A stretch of 29,792 nucleotides of DNA from Flavobacteriales bacterium. GTDB lineage: Bacteria; Bacteroidota; Bacteroidia; NORP154. Below are positions 8,853 through 18,157 of this stretch, piece by piece. The DNA is taken from positions 1 through 29,792 of the forward strand of contig DTSC01000220.1 of assembly GCA_012965625.1 (NCBI GenBank). The letters run 5' to 3'. A model generated the notes under the pieces. The model had not been told where the DNA came from and made no database searches. It was given only the letters and a program-made list of their open reading frames with translations. The stretch's first letter is position 1. Each line of letters begins with the position of its first letter. Position numbers and translations under genes: made by a program.

Positions 8853-11648
8853 ATGGCGGAATCTGAGAAAAAACTATTCCTGTTAGATGCATTCGCTCTA
8901 ATATATCGGGCATATTATGGATTTATTAACAACCCAAGGATTAATTCTAAAGGTTTCAACACTTCTGCAATTCTAGGCTTTACCAATACCCTAATTGAAG
9001 TCATAAGAAAAGAAAAACCATCACATATTGCAGTGGCTTTTGATACCCCCGGACCTACTGAAAGGGATGTTATGTATAAGGATTACAAAGCCAACAGAGA
9101 GGCAATGCCAGAAGATATTGCTTTAGCAATTCCATATATTAAAGAAGTTATTGAAGGATTTAACATTCCTATCCTTGAATGCCCTGGTTATGAAGCAGAT
9201 GATATTATAGGAACCCTCGCAAAAAAAGCTGAAATCAATGGATTCCAAACCTATATGATGACGCCAGACAAGGATTTTGGTCAACTTATTTCTGAAAACA
9301 TATTTATGTACAAACCGCCAAGAGGAGGAAATGAGGCTGAAGTAATTGGAGTAAAAGAGATATGCAATAAATATAATATTGAAAAACCTGAACAACTTAT
9401 TGACATCCTTGGATTGTGGGGAGATAAAGTCGACAACATCCCTGGTGTACCGGGGATAGGAGAAAAAACCGCTTCTAAGCTGGTAAATGAATTTGGCAAT
9501 ATTGAAAATTTAATTGAAAGTGCAGATCAGCTTAAGGGTAAACTCAAAGAGAATATAATCAACAATGCGAAAGAAGCCCTATTATCAAAACAACTGGCAA
9601 CAATCATTCTCGATACTCCAGTTGACTTTAATGAAAAAGCATTTGAGCTAACGGCATTTAATCAAGAAGTGTTGAGTGCCATATTTGCCAAAATGGAATT
9701 TCGCCAGCTAGCTACCCGTCTTTTCGGAAATAGTCAAGTAAAACCCATAAGCCCCAAACCTGTAATTAAGGCAGGTGTTCAAACTTCCCTTTTTGATAAC
9801 CTAGAGGACGAAACTGAAGTTGAACCTAAAGAACAAAATAATGTATCAAATACAAACCACAAATACCATCTGATAAATACTGATGAAGATATCACAAAAC
9901 TTAAAGAACTCTTAAAAAAGGAAAAACAAATTTGCTTTGATACTGAAACAACTGGCCTAAACCCAATTACTGCTAAAGTTGCTGGAATTGCTTTTGCAAC
10001 AAACGTTCACGAGGCTTATTATGTCCCAATCCCAGAAAACCAAACAACAGCAAAGGATATTCTCAGCCAATTCCGAACAGTTTTAGAAGATGAGGCAATT
10101 ATAAAGGTTGGACAGAACATCAAATATGATATCTCAGCTCTAAAAAAATATGATATTTATGTCAAAGGCCAGCTATTTGATACCATGATCGCTCATTACA
10201 TTTTACGGCCTGACATGAGGCACAACTTGAATCTTCTTTCTGAAACCTACTTGAACTATTCTCCGATCTCCTTTGATACAATGATAGGAGGTAAAGGAAA
10301 GAATCAGAAATCCATCTGGGAAGTAGATCTTTCTGTTATTTCTGAATATGCCTGTGAAGATGCAGACATCACCTTGCAACTTAAAAACAAGTTTGAAGAA
10401 ATGCTTAAGGAAGAGAAGGTTGCCACATTATTTGATACAGTTGAAATGCCCTTGGTTCATGTTCTAGCTGATATGGAATTTGAAGGTGTAGCACTTGATG
10501 TGAAAGCGCTCGGAAACTTTTCAAAAGAACTAGAAAAGGACATCCTGGCACTTCAGGATAAAATCCACAAATTGGCTGGCACCCTTTTCAATATTGATTC
10601 GCCTAAACAAATGGGCGAGATTCTGTTCGATCATTTAAAAATTGATGACAAACCAAAGAAGACAAAAACAGGGCAATATGCTACCTCAGAAGAAATATTA
10701 ACAAAACTGGTTAACAAGCACGATATCATCAAACATATCCTGGATTTCAGGTCATTAAGAAAACTAAAATCAACTTATGTTGATGCGTTACCTGAATTGG
10801 TCAATTCAGAAACTAAACACATTCACACCTCATATAACCAAGCAGTAGCAGCAACAGGTCGTTTAAGTTCCGACAAACCAAATTTGCAAAACATCCCTAT
10901 AAGAACACAAAGAGGAAAGGAAGTAAGAAAAGCATTTATCCCTCGAAAAAATGATTTCACTCTTCTTTCAGCAGACTATTCTCAAATTGAGCTTAGGATA
11001 ATTGCAGAATTGAGTAAAGATGAAAATATGATTGGAGCATTCAATTCTGGCAAAGATATTCATGCCACTACTGCTGCTAAGATTTTTAATGTCCCAATTG
11101 ATGATGTTAATGAAGAACTAAGAGGAAGGGCAAAAGCTGTAAATTTTGGAATTTCTTATGGTCAAACTGCATTTGGATTATCTCAAAACCTAAATATCTC
11201 CAGAAAGGAAGCAAAAGAAATTATTAGTAACTTTTTCATGCAGTATCCTAAAATTCAAGAGTTTATGGATAATAGCATTGAATTTGCAAGATCTCATGGT
11301 TATGTAGAAACCATTTTAGGAAGAAGAAGGTATCTTCGGGATATCAACTCAGGAAATGCGATTGTCAGAGGCCATGCGGAGCGTAATGCTATTAATGCAC
11401 CAATACAAGGGTCGGCCGCCGATATGATCAAAATTGCTATGATAAACATTCATAAAGAAATGAAAAAATCCGGATGCTTTTCCAAAATGATTTTACAAGT
11501 TCATGATGAATTGATCTTTGATGCTTATTTAGACGAGTTAGATGAATTGATGAATTTAATTTCTGACAAAATGAAAACTGCTATTGTGATGCAAGTTCCT
11601 GTTGAAATAAATATGGGCAATGGCAACAATTGGCTTGAAGCTCATTAA
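8853..11648 (+). CDS. polA: DNA polymerase I
   Basis: 931-aa repair and Okazaki-fragment polymerase with all three domains. The 5'-3' flap nuclease is at about 1-290 (FLLDAFALIYRAYY, YEADDIIGTLA, GVPGIGEKTA). The 3'-5' exonuclease is at about 340-515 with D363-x-E365 in DTETTG, NIKYD, and YACEDAD, so the proofreading residues are intact. The polymerase core is at about 560-931: motif A has D708 (SADYSQIELR), the O-helix reads RAKAVNFGISYG, and motif C has D885-E886 in QVHDE. The O-helix keeps Phe at the ddNTP-discrimination position, as in E. coli Pol I. It is the last gene of the cysS run; a 191-bp gap follows. Confidence 0.97.
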   Translation: MAESEKKLFLLDAFALIYRAYYGFINNPRINSKGFNTSAILGFTNTLIEVIRKEKPSHIAVAFDTPGPTERDVMYKDYKANREAMPEDIALAIPYIKEVIEGFNIPILECPGYEADDIIGTLAKKAEINGFQTYMMTPDKDFGQLISENIFMYKPPRGGNEAEVIGVKEICNKYNIEKPEQLIDILGLWGDKVDNIPGVPGIGEKTASKLVNEFGNIENLIESADQLKGKLKENIINNAKEALLSKQLATIILDTPVDFNEKAFELTAFNQEVLSAIFAKMEFRQLATRLFGNSQVKPISPKPVIKAGVQTSLFDNLEDETEVEPKEQNNVSNTNHKYHLINTDEDITKLKELLKKEKQICFDTETTGLNPITAKVAGIAFATNVHEAYYVPIPENQTTAKDILSQFRTVLEDEAIIKVGQNIKYDISALKKYDIYVKGQLFDTMIAHYILRPDMRHNLNLLSETYLNYSPISFDTMIGGKGKNQKSIWEVDLSVISEYACEDADITLQLKNKFEEMLKEEKVATLFDTVEMPLVHVLADMEFEGVALDVKALGNFSKELEKDILALQDKIHKLAGTLFNIDSPKQMGEILFDHLKIDDKPKKTKTGQYATSEEILTKLVNKHDIIKHILDFRSLRKLKSTYVDALPELVNSETKHIHTSYNQAVAATGRLSSDKPNLQNIPIRTQRGKEVRKAFIPRKNDFTLLSADYSQIELRIIAELSKDENMIGAFNSGKDIHATTAAKIFNVPIDDVNEELRGRAKAVNFGISYGQTAFGLSQNLNISRKEAKEIISNFFMQYPKIQEFMDNSIEFARSHGYVETILGRRRYLRDINSGNAIVRGHAERNAINAPIQGSAADMIKIAMINIHKEMKKSGCFSKMILQVHDELIFDAYLDELDELMNLISDKMKTAIVMQVPVEINMGNGNNWLEAH

Positions 11649-11788
11649 CAAGATGGGAAAATTGTGAATTATAGATATTTTTTACTCGACATGAAACATT
11701 TTTTCAATCAACTCGTATTAAGGTTCATCATTTGCATTTTTAGATATATTATTATTAAGTAAATTGGTGGTCTATATACATAATTTTA

Positions 11789-11796
11789 TATATTTG
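11789..11796 (+). promoter_or_regulatory. Bacteroidota -7 promoter element before the 11840 lipoprotein gene
   Basis: TATATTTG is an exact TAnnTTTG match. A TTG at 11764-11766, 22 nt upstream, fits the -33 element. Together they form the best two-part Bacteroidota promoter I found in the window, with a predicted leader of roughly 35 nt to the ATG at 11840. Confidence 0.6.
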
Positions 11797-11839
11797 ACAC
11801 CAAATAACATGATTCACGACTATTTTAAATTATTGCTTT

Positions 11840-12796
11840 ATGATTAAAACCAAAAAAAATATTACAAAAGGCCAAGATCCTTGGTTCTCAAACATTGTCA
11901 ATTTTGCGATTGTTATTAGCATGTTATTTGTCTTGGGTTCATGCGCTTCAAATGAAGAGCCTGCTAATGATGAAACAGCTACTGAACAAGCTGGTGAAGA
12001 TGAGGAAACCAGCAATCAGCCCCTCAATGACGAAATCAGTAAATCAGGGAAGGTGTTTTATACAATCCCTTCCCCTGTTGAGTTGTCCTCTATTATTAAA
12101 AAAGCCGGGGCTCAATTTGACAAAACCGTTTTGAATGATCCGTCAAAAACTGCTGAATATGTTACACAGTCAAGCATGGCACTAAACCTAGGTATTTATG
12201 GTGCTGACTTGAGTTATTCAAGCATTTTTGAACAAACACAAGAAACAATGAACTATTTTGCTGCTGCAAAAAAGATTGCTGATGCCTTGGGAATAACAAA
12301 TGCATTTGCTCCATCAACAATCACACGAGTTCATGACAACCTCAACAACAGAGATTCTCTAATTGCAATTATCTCAGATTCCTATTGGGAAACAGACGCT
12401 TATTTAAAAGAGAATAAGCGATCCAGCGTTTCGGGTTTAGTTATCACAGGAGGATGGATAGAGGCTCTCTATATTTCTACTAAACTTGCCGAAAAATCTT
12501 CAGAAAACAAAGAGATTGTATCAAGAATAGGAGAACAAAAACTAACTCTTAATAATCTTATTGCAATGTTAAATAGTTTTCATGACGAAGAAACTGCAGA
12601 AACACTTGCTGACTTAAAAAGTCTTCAAGAAGTCTATAATGGTGTGGGAATTACATATACACGAAAACCACCAACAACAGATGTTAAAACCAAGACCACA
12701 ACACTGAACACCACTAGCAAAATTATTATCACTGAGGAGCAGTTAAATCAAATATCTGAAAAGGTAGCAACCATAAGGACAAAAATTGTAAAATAG
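11840..12796 (+). CDS. Lipoprotein of unknown function
   Basis: 318 aa. A rather long charged N-terminus (KTKKNITKG...) precedes a hydrophobic stretch and lipobox LGSC (Cys35), so it should be lipidated. Immediately after the Cys comes a very acidic, low-complexity stretch (SNEEP, GEDEE), which in Bacteroidota can act as a surface-export signal; here that is inference. The rest is a mostly helical domain containing GIYGADLSY and VITGGWIEALY, ending in a Thr-rich linker and a short helix. I do not recognise the family beyond having the look of a conserved Bacteroidota lipoprotein. It has its own promoter and is followed after 8 bp by a small secreted protein, with which it is probably co-transcribed. 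Confidence 0.75.
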   Translation: MIKTKKNITKGQDPWFSNIVNFAIVISMLFVLGSCASNEEPANDETATEQAGEDEETSNQPLNDEISKSGKVFYTIPSPVELSSIIKKAGAQFDKTVLNDPSKTAEYVTQSSMALNLGIYGADLSYSSIFEQTQETMNYFAAAKKIADALGITNAFAPSTITRVHDNLNNRDSLIAIISDSYWETDAYLKENKRSSVSGLVITGGWIEALYISTKLAEKSSENKEIVSRIGEQKLTLNNLIAMLNSFHDEETAETLADLKSLQEVYNGVGITYTRKPPTTDVKTKTTTLNTTSKIIITEEQLNQISEKVATIRTKIVK

Positions 12797-12804
12797 AAAT
12801 AGCT

Positions 12805-13269
12805 ATGACAAATAGGAACATAAAACTTATTCAAGTATTGATATTAGTATTTGCACTTAGTGCCCCCATAATAGGCTACTCACAGTGTAAAGGGTTTGCA
12901 AAACGCAAGTGTTTGCCCGAATTAAAACCTTTTATCCATAATGGACAACTTAATAGTACCACACTAATGGAAGGCGAATCTGCAGAACTTGTTATGACAT
13001 TTCATGCCAAACAACAGTATCGTGTAATCATTTGTAGTCAGGAAAGTCTGGATAAAGTTGCATTCATTATTATGGATATGGATAGAGAAGTTCTTTTTGA
13101 TAGTGAAGATGAAGGAAACTCTAATAATTGGGATTTTAACGTAAATGCAACGCAACAGATGATTATTATGGTTTCAGTTCCAAAACCAAAAAAGCATTCT
13201 AATGCAAACTTAACCGGAACCATGGTTCAGTCTGGTTGTGTAGCTCTTTTGGTAGGGTTTAAGGAATAA
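12805..13269 (+). CDS. Small secreted protein of unknown function
   Basis: 154 aa with a clear signal peptide. The predicted cleavage GYS|Q leaves Gln27 as the first mature residue, followed by two early Cys (QCKGFAKRKC). The mature part looks like a small beta-sandwich: alternating hydrophobic strands, AELVMTFHAKQQYRVIIC, a central Asp/Glu/Asn-rich loop (FDSEDEGNSNN), and a C-terminal hydrophobic strand ending near Cys145. The three or four cysteines may form disulfides. The family is not recognised. It lies 8 bp after the 11840 lipoprotein, so both probably act in the envelope. It converges with the M43 protease gene with only 4 bp between the stop codons. Confidence 0.7.
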   Translation: MTNRNIKLIQVLILVFALSAPIIGYSQCKGFAKRKCLPELKPFIHNGQLNSTTLMEGESAELVMTFHAKQQYRVIICSQESLDKVAFIIMDMDREVLFDSEDEGNSNNWDFNVNATQQMIIMVSVPKPKKHSNANLTGTMVQSGCVALLVGFKE

Positions 13270-13273
13270 GGAT

Positions 13274-15628
13274 TTAAGGTTTTGTAACTATTATTTTTTT
13301 CAGGAATATTTGATCATCCATTACAATCTCAAGAAAGTAAATCCCGGAGGTGCTAATCTGCGGGATTTTTTCATTATAAGCACCTGGAACAAATCTGCCT
13401 TTTTTCTCCTCTGATAGCTTTCTCCCCAAGACATCAAAAACAGAAATATTCAATTCTGCTATTTCATTATTAATATAAAAGAAAATAGCGGCTTCATTTG
13501 TTATAGGGTTGGGATATACTTTAATGACCGGACTATTATTTCGAGAATTGTTTTTAACAACAACCTGAGAGGTAGTAATAAAATCCCATATTGCTGACCA
13601 GTTGGAATAGACAGAATTTTTCATTGTACGCACTCTCCAATAATAGGTTGTTGCCCCCCCCATTAAATTATCCACCAGAAATTCCGTATCAGGAAGATCA
13701 TCTGAAGTGGAGATATAATTATTGGTCCATGTTACTAAAGCTGGAGAAGAAAAATCATTAGCTGTATCAATTTGAATAAAATACGAATCAACAAAATCCA
13801 CCGCATTCCAATTTAAGGTAACAGAAAATGGTTGATCTACAGCTCCATTATAAGGAGAAACCAACATAGGGATTGTAGTCGGAGTACCTGAAATATTAAT
13901 GTCATCTATGTATAGGTTGTTGCCTCCTTGATATAAGTACTCCATCTTGAACTTTAGCCCATCTACATTATCGGATTGATTAAGGTTAATTACATGCTCC
14001 ATCCACTCGCCGCTGTTAAAAGGTATAAATGACGAGCTAGTAGGAGAAACAGTTGCGAGGGAAGAACCACTCTTTACATATCGCAACAACCATGTCGCAC
14101 CACAATCCACAGAAACGTAAACCTTCAAGAGATCATTGTCAGAATCTGTTTTCTGGGCAAACGCTACCCTAAACGTAATATTTGCTGCCTGCATGTCACT
14201 TAAGTCAAGACTAGGACTTATAAAATAATCTATACGTCCATCTTCATTTCCAGTATAATTATCCATTTTTAGTGACGAGCTACCTGAATAACCTACATTT
14301 CCAACTGGCTCCCAGGTATTGCCATTATCTTCATTCACAACTTCCCAATATAGCTCGTCTGAAAAATCAAAATCCTCAAAGCTCTCAAATAGTGGCATAA
14401 CGGAACCTTCAGACTGTACGACAATATGTGATTGCTTTAATTCCACAAGGACATCTGTACCATTAGTAACCAATAAGTTCACATTATAAACACCAGAGGT
14501 ATTGTAGGTAATACTTGGGTTAGGCACATTTGCAGTGTTTGGGGTTCCACCTGGAAAACCCCAGATCCATTCTAGCTGCCCATTGTATGACTCATCCTGA
14601 AAATTAATTGTGGAGTTTTCACAAATTACGTGTCGGTCAACTGAAAAATCCGCATTGCACAAAACAGCAGATGCTTCAGTACCTGTAAGAGCTAGATTTG
14701 CTGCTGTCGCCAGATTGTTTCTATTACTCGCAGAAGAATTCAATGCAGCGTGCATCCTTATTTTCTGTCCTTCGGTTAACATCCGGCCACAAAAGGAGTA
14801 TTCCATGTAATTTTGCACATTATCTTTTGAACCACAACTTACAGCATCAAGGTCACAAACTGTATTACCTATGGTATTTGGAGTATCTGAAACACCATCA
14901 TCCATATTACAATTACCTGGTTCTTCTGGATTATTCGAGCTCCCCCATGTATGTGGAAGGTTTAAATAATGTCCTATCTCATGGGTTAGAGAGCGATAAT
15001 TGCCACCAAATTGACTTCTTCTAAGAACAATACCATCTATCTCTGGACCGGCCCCGGGATAATAGGCGTAACCGCCCGCTCCACTTTCAATACTTTGGAC
15101 CAACCACACATTTAAATACCTTTCATTGGGCCATCTGACAAGGCTCTTAACACCATCATCAGCAGTATAGGTTTGAGTCGAAGCAGTTCGTGTAATTCCA
15201 TTTGTGCAATTGCCATCAGGATCTTTTTGGGCAAGACGAAATTCTATTTCGCTATCTGCAGCAATACCTTTAAATGCAGAATCAATGGAACTGGTATCAT
15301 CATTTAATTTTCTAAAATCATCGTTAATAATTTTCAGTCCATCAAGAATCTGTTGCTCAGAAATATTTTCAGGACCAAAGTTGTGTATAACATGGAAAAC
15401 AATTGGAATAATATATAGATTACCTTGTTTTGCTTTATTGTTGATTGTAAATTCTTTTGTGAAAGATTCTAATTTTTCCTGATTTGCTGAATAATTCGGG
15501 TTTTCTTTCATGTGCTCCTTTACAGCTTGAGCAGTACCGCAATAATGAGTAGCATCCTGAGAGTAGCTAGTCGCTAAAGAACAAAGAATTATCAGTGAAG
15601 TTATTTGGAAATGCATACTATGTGTCAT
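13274..15628 (-). CDS. Secreted M43 metalloprotease with PKD and T9SS sorting domains (second of tandem pair)
   Basis: 784 aa, exported by Sec and then T9SS. The signal peptide is predicted to end at SYS|Q24. A short propeptide leads to a cytophagalysin/pappalysin-type catalytic domain with zinc motif HEIGHYLNLPH (H216, E217, H220, H226) and a Met-turn NYMEY with M275. The usual Gly of HExxHxxGxxH is Asn here, as seen in some family members. A PKD domain follows (WGFPGGTPNT, YNTSGVYNVNLLV, about 330-405), then a jelly-roll 'choice-of-anchor' domain (about 420-580, ending YIDDINISGT), a fibronectin-III-like domain (about 585-685), and a type A T9SS sorting domain beginning VKVYPNP. The ATG overlaps the stop of the upstream paralogue by one base (TAATG), which suggests coupled translation. 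Confidence 0.92.
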   Translation of the reverse strand: MTHSMHFQITSLIILCSLATSYSQDATHYCGTAQAVKEHMKENPNYSANQEKLESFTKEFTINNKAKQGNLYIIPIVFHVIHNFGPENISEQQILDGLKIINDDFRKLNDDTSSIDSAFKGIAADSEIEFRLAQKDPDGNCTNGITRTASTQTYTADDGVKSLVRWPNERYLNVWLVQSIESGAGGYAYYPGAGPEIDGIVLRRSQFGGNYRSLTHEIGHYLNLPHTWGSSNNPEEPGNCNMDDGVSDTPNTIGNTVCDLDAVSCGSKDNVQNYMEYSFCGRMLTEGQKIRMHAALNSSASNRNNLATAANLALTGTEASAVLCNADFSVDRHVICENSTINFQDESYNGQLEWIWGFPGGTPNTANVPNPSITYNTSGVYNVNLLVTNGTDVLVELKQSHIVVQSEGSVMPLFESFEDFDFSDELYWEVVNEDNGNTWEPVGNVGYSGSSSLKMDNYTGNEDGRIDYFISPSLDLSDMQAANITFRVAFAQKTDSDNDLLKVYVSVDCGATWLLRYVKSGSSLATVSPTSSSFIPFNSGEWMEHVINLNQSDNVDGLKFKMEYLYQGGNNLYIDDINISGTPTTIPMLVSPYNGAVDQPFSVTLNWNAVDFVDSYFIQIDTANDFSSPALVTWTNNYISTSDDLPDTEFLVDNLMGGATTYYWRVRTMKNSVYSNWSAIWDFITTSQVVVKNNSRNNSPVIKVYPNPITNEAAIFFYINNEIAELNISVFDVLGRKLSEEKKGRFVPGAYNEKIPQISTSGIYFLEIVMDDQIFLKKIIVTKP

Positions 15629-18003
15629 TATCTGGCTATTGTAATCTTTGAATAAGAGGATATGTTATCTGTTTCCAGTTTAACCAGGTATATGCCTGGG
15701 TGCTTAATGTTGGCCAAAACAAATTGATGTGTCCCAGCAGAGAAAGTTCCATTATCCAATGAATAAACAGTTTGTACCCTTCTGCCCATTAAATCATAAA
15801 TGTCCAAAGAAAGGTAGGATACCGCCTCCTCAAGAGAAAATACAATATTTGCCTCGCCATAAACCGGATTTGGATATACCTTCAAACTCACTTCGCTTCT
15901 TATAAAATCACTAACACTAAGAATAGGTGTCCCATATGTATTAAATCGCCAAGTTGAAGTCCAGTCGGAATTAGCTGATCCATCATTAGTTCTAACCCTC
16001 CAATAAATAGTCCAGTTACTATCAAGCCCTGAAAGCTGGTATTCGGTATCCGGCCCATTATCCGATGCATCAATATATGCTTTAGTACCGATTACAAGAA
16101 AGGGCGAGTCAAAGGTAGCTACTGTATCAATTTCATATTCATATAAGCTCACTCCTGGTACAGCACTCCAATCTAGTAAAACACTAAACGGTTGTTCAAT
16201 TGCATAGTTTGATGGTGAAAGAAGGAAAGGCACAGGTTTGTAAGTTCCTGTAATATTGATGTTGTCTATGTAAATATTATTGCCCTGATCAGAATTAAAC
16301 TCAAACATAAACCTGAAGTTTTCATTTAAAAACTCAGGAAGTATAGCCACACTTGTTATCAAAAGCCAATGGGATGTGTCTGTAGGTGTAAAAGCTGAAG
16401 TATTAATCCCATTATTACCATATAGGAAAGGTCCAATAAAGTAGCTGTTTTCAACCCAGGTCTCTCCACAATCATTAGAAATTATTAATTTTAACTTATC
16501 GATATTACCACTTGTTTTTTGAGCATATGCAGCTCTGAAAGTTATATTCGCATCTTCCAAAACACTTAGATCCAACAAGGGGCTAATGGCAATATCCTTA
16601 TCATTCTTAACACTTCCATTAAAATTATCAAGCATAATACTTCCGCCATCACTATCAAAAGAAGTGGTGGTATATTCCCAGGCATTACCTCCTATCCCCT
16701 GAATTTGCCAATCAAATCCATTGGCAAATGACTCACTATAAGGCAAATTGGCAGCTACAGAAACTGTAATATAATCCAGACTGGTGGTTGTTGCCTGTCC
16801 CGTGTCATTGCCAACGGTTAAAGTAACATCATACGTTCCAGGAGTATTATAAATTACTGTTGGATTTCTTTCCGTTGATGTACTTGGAACACCGCCTGGG
16901 AATGACCAACCCCAGGTACAAATACCATTAGTTGATTCATCCTCAAAAAAGATAGAAGATCCAGGGCATACTTCTACCATATCCGAATTAAATGCAACTG
17001 AACCCTCATAAACTCCTGTAAGCAAGAGATTCGAAACAGTCGTAAGCTCATTCCTTTGCGCCCAGGTCATGCCAAGAGCTGTACGCATTCTAGCAACTTG
17101 TCCTTCAGTGAACATGCCAGGCAAACAAGCGGAGTAATCTAAATAGTTCTGCACATTGTCCAAAGTCCCACACGTAACCTGGTTGGTATCACAACTGAAG
17201 TTTCCGGTTCCTTCTGTAAGAGGTGTGTCACTAACATCATCATCCTTATTACAATTTGCAGCTAACCCTGGATCATTTCCGGATCCCCATGTATGCAAAA
17301 GGTCAAGCCAATGCCCAACCTCATGGGTCAAGGTACGCTCTCCCACTCCTAAATAGCTATAATCTGCAATTATCCCATCATAGTTGGGAATAAAATGAGC
17401 TGTGGAAGGGCGATAGGTATAAGCTGCTGCACCATTTACAGATTGCACAACCCAGATATTCAAATACCTGTTTCTAGGCCAGGGGTTGAGCTTAGCATTA
17501 TCATCACCTGAAATAGTCAGGCTAGATTCAATACGGTCTATCCCATCGGTAGAGTTTCCACTTGGATCTTTCTTTGCCAATCTAAACTCAATCAGGGCCT
17601 CTCCAATAATAGGTTTAAATGAGCCATCAATATCAGCTTGATCTTTATTCCACAACCTGAAATCTTCATTTAAAACCTTCATGGCATCCATAATGGTTTG
17701 ATCAGGTATGTTTTCTGGCCCATTTTGATGGATCACATGAAATACAGTGGGTATAACCAGGATGTTTGAACATCCTGCCTGTTTCTCCGCACCATGATTT
17801 TTTATATATTCCTGGCGTTCCAGAGCGTTTTTTTCTATTGCTTCTTGTATCTGTGGAAACTCTGCAATAAGCTTGTTTGTCATTTCCGTTGTTCCGCACC
17901 TTTTAACATTCTGGGCATTGGAAACAGCTATAGCTATATTAAAAAGTAAAAATGCAGGCAAAAATCCTCTTGTAATAAAATAAAGAATCTCCCTTATGTT
18001 CAT
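15628..18003 (-). CDS. Secreted M43 metalloprotease with PKD and T9SS sorting domains (first of tandem pair)
   Basis: 791 aa, with the same architecture as the 13274-15628 gene and similar throughout, so the two are tandem duplicates. Signal peptide predicted to end SNA|Q31; zinc motif HEVGHWLDLLH (H227, E228, H231, H237) followed by TWG; PKD domain with WSFPGGVPST and YNTPGTYDVTLTV; jelly-roll anchor-type domain ending YIDNINITGT; FN3-like domain; T9SS type A sorting domain starting LKVYPNP and ending in a basic C-terminus. Oddity: the Met-turn residue expected in NYMDY is Leu288 (NYLDYS), while the paralogue keeps Met. The likely role is degrading or processing extracellular protein. The gene is probably transcribed from the TATGTTTG element 21 bp upstream and coupled to the downstream paralogue. 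Confidence 0.92.
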   Translation of the reverse strand: MNIREILYFITRGFLPAFLLFNIAIAVSNAQNVKRCGTTEMTNKLIAEFPQIQEAIEKNALERQEYIKNHGAEKQAGCSNILVIPTVFHVIHQNGPENIPDQTIMDAMKVLNEDFRLWNKDQADIDGSFKPIIGEALIEFRLAKKDPSGNSTDGIDRIESSLTISGDDNAKLNPWPRNRYLNIWVVQSVNGAAAYTYRPSTAHFIPNYDGIIADYSYLGVGERTLTHEVGHWLDLLHTWGSGNDPGLAANCNKDDDVSDTPLTEGTGNFSCDTNQVTCGTLDNVQNYLDYSACLPGMFTEGQVARMRTALGMTWAQRNELTTVSNLLLTGVYEGSVAFNSDMVEVCPGSSIFFEDESTNGICTWGWSFPGGVPSTSTERNPTVIYNTPGTYDVTLTVGNDTGQATTTSLDYITVSVAANLPYSESFANGFDWQIQGIGGNAWEYTTTSFDSDGGSIMLDNFNGSVKNDKDIAISPLLDLSVLEDANITFRAAYAQKTSGNIDKLKLIISNDCGETWVENSYFIGPFLYGNNGINTSAFTPTDTSHWLLITSVAILPEFLNENFRFMFEFNSDQGNNIYIDNINITGTYKPVPFLLSPSNYAIEQPFSVLLDWSAVPGVSLYEYEIDTVATFDSPFLVIGTKAYIDASDNGPDTEYQLSGLDSNWTIYWRVRTNDGSANSDWTSTWRFNTYGTPILSVSDFIRSEVSLKVYPNPVYGEANIVFSLEEAVSYLSLDIYDLMGRRVQTVYSLDNGTFSAGTHQFVLANIKHPGIYLVKLETDNISSYSKITIAR

Positions 18004-18023
18004 TAGCAGTTACAATAATATTT

Positions 18024-18031
18024 CAAACATA
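18024..18031 (-). promoter_or_regulatory. Bacteroidota -7 promoter element before the tandem proteases
   Basis: Read on the minus strand, 18031-18024 is TATGTTTG, an exact TAnnTTTG match 21 bp before the ATG at 18003. A second match (TATTTTTG) lies further up at 18075-18068. Neither has a convincing -33 TTG at normal spacing. Confidence 0.4.
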
Positions 18032-18157
18032 ACCTGAAAATTACAAAATATCTATGGATAATAAAGTCAAAAATAGATGAAGGAGTCAAATATTAGATAA
18101 AATGCAATATGTATTGAATGAATTACCATAAGCTAAATACGATAATGGTTTCATTAT

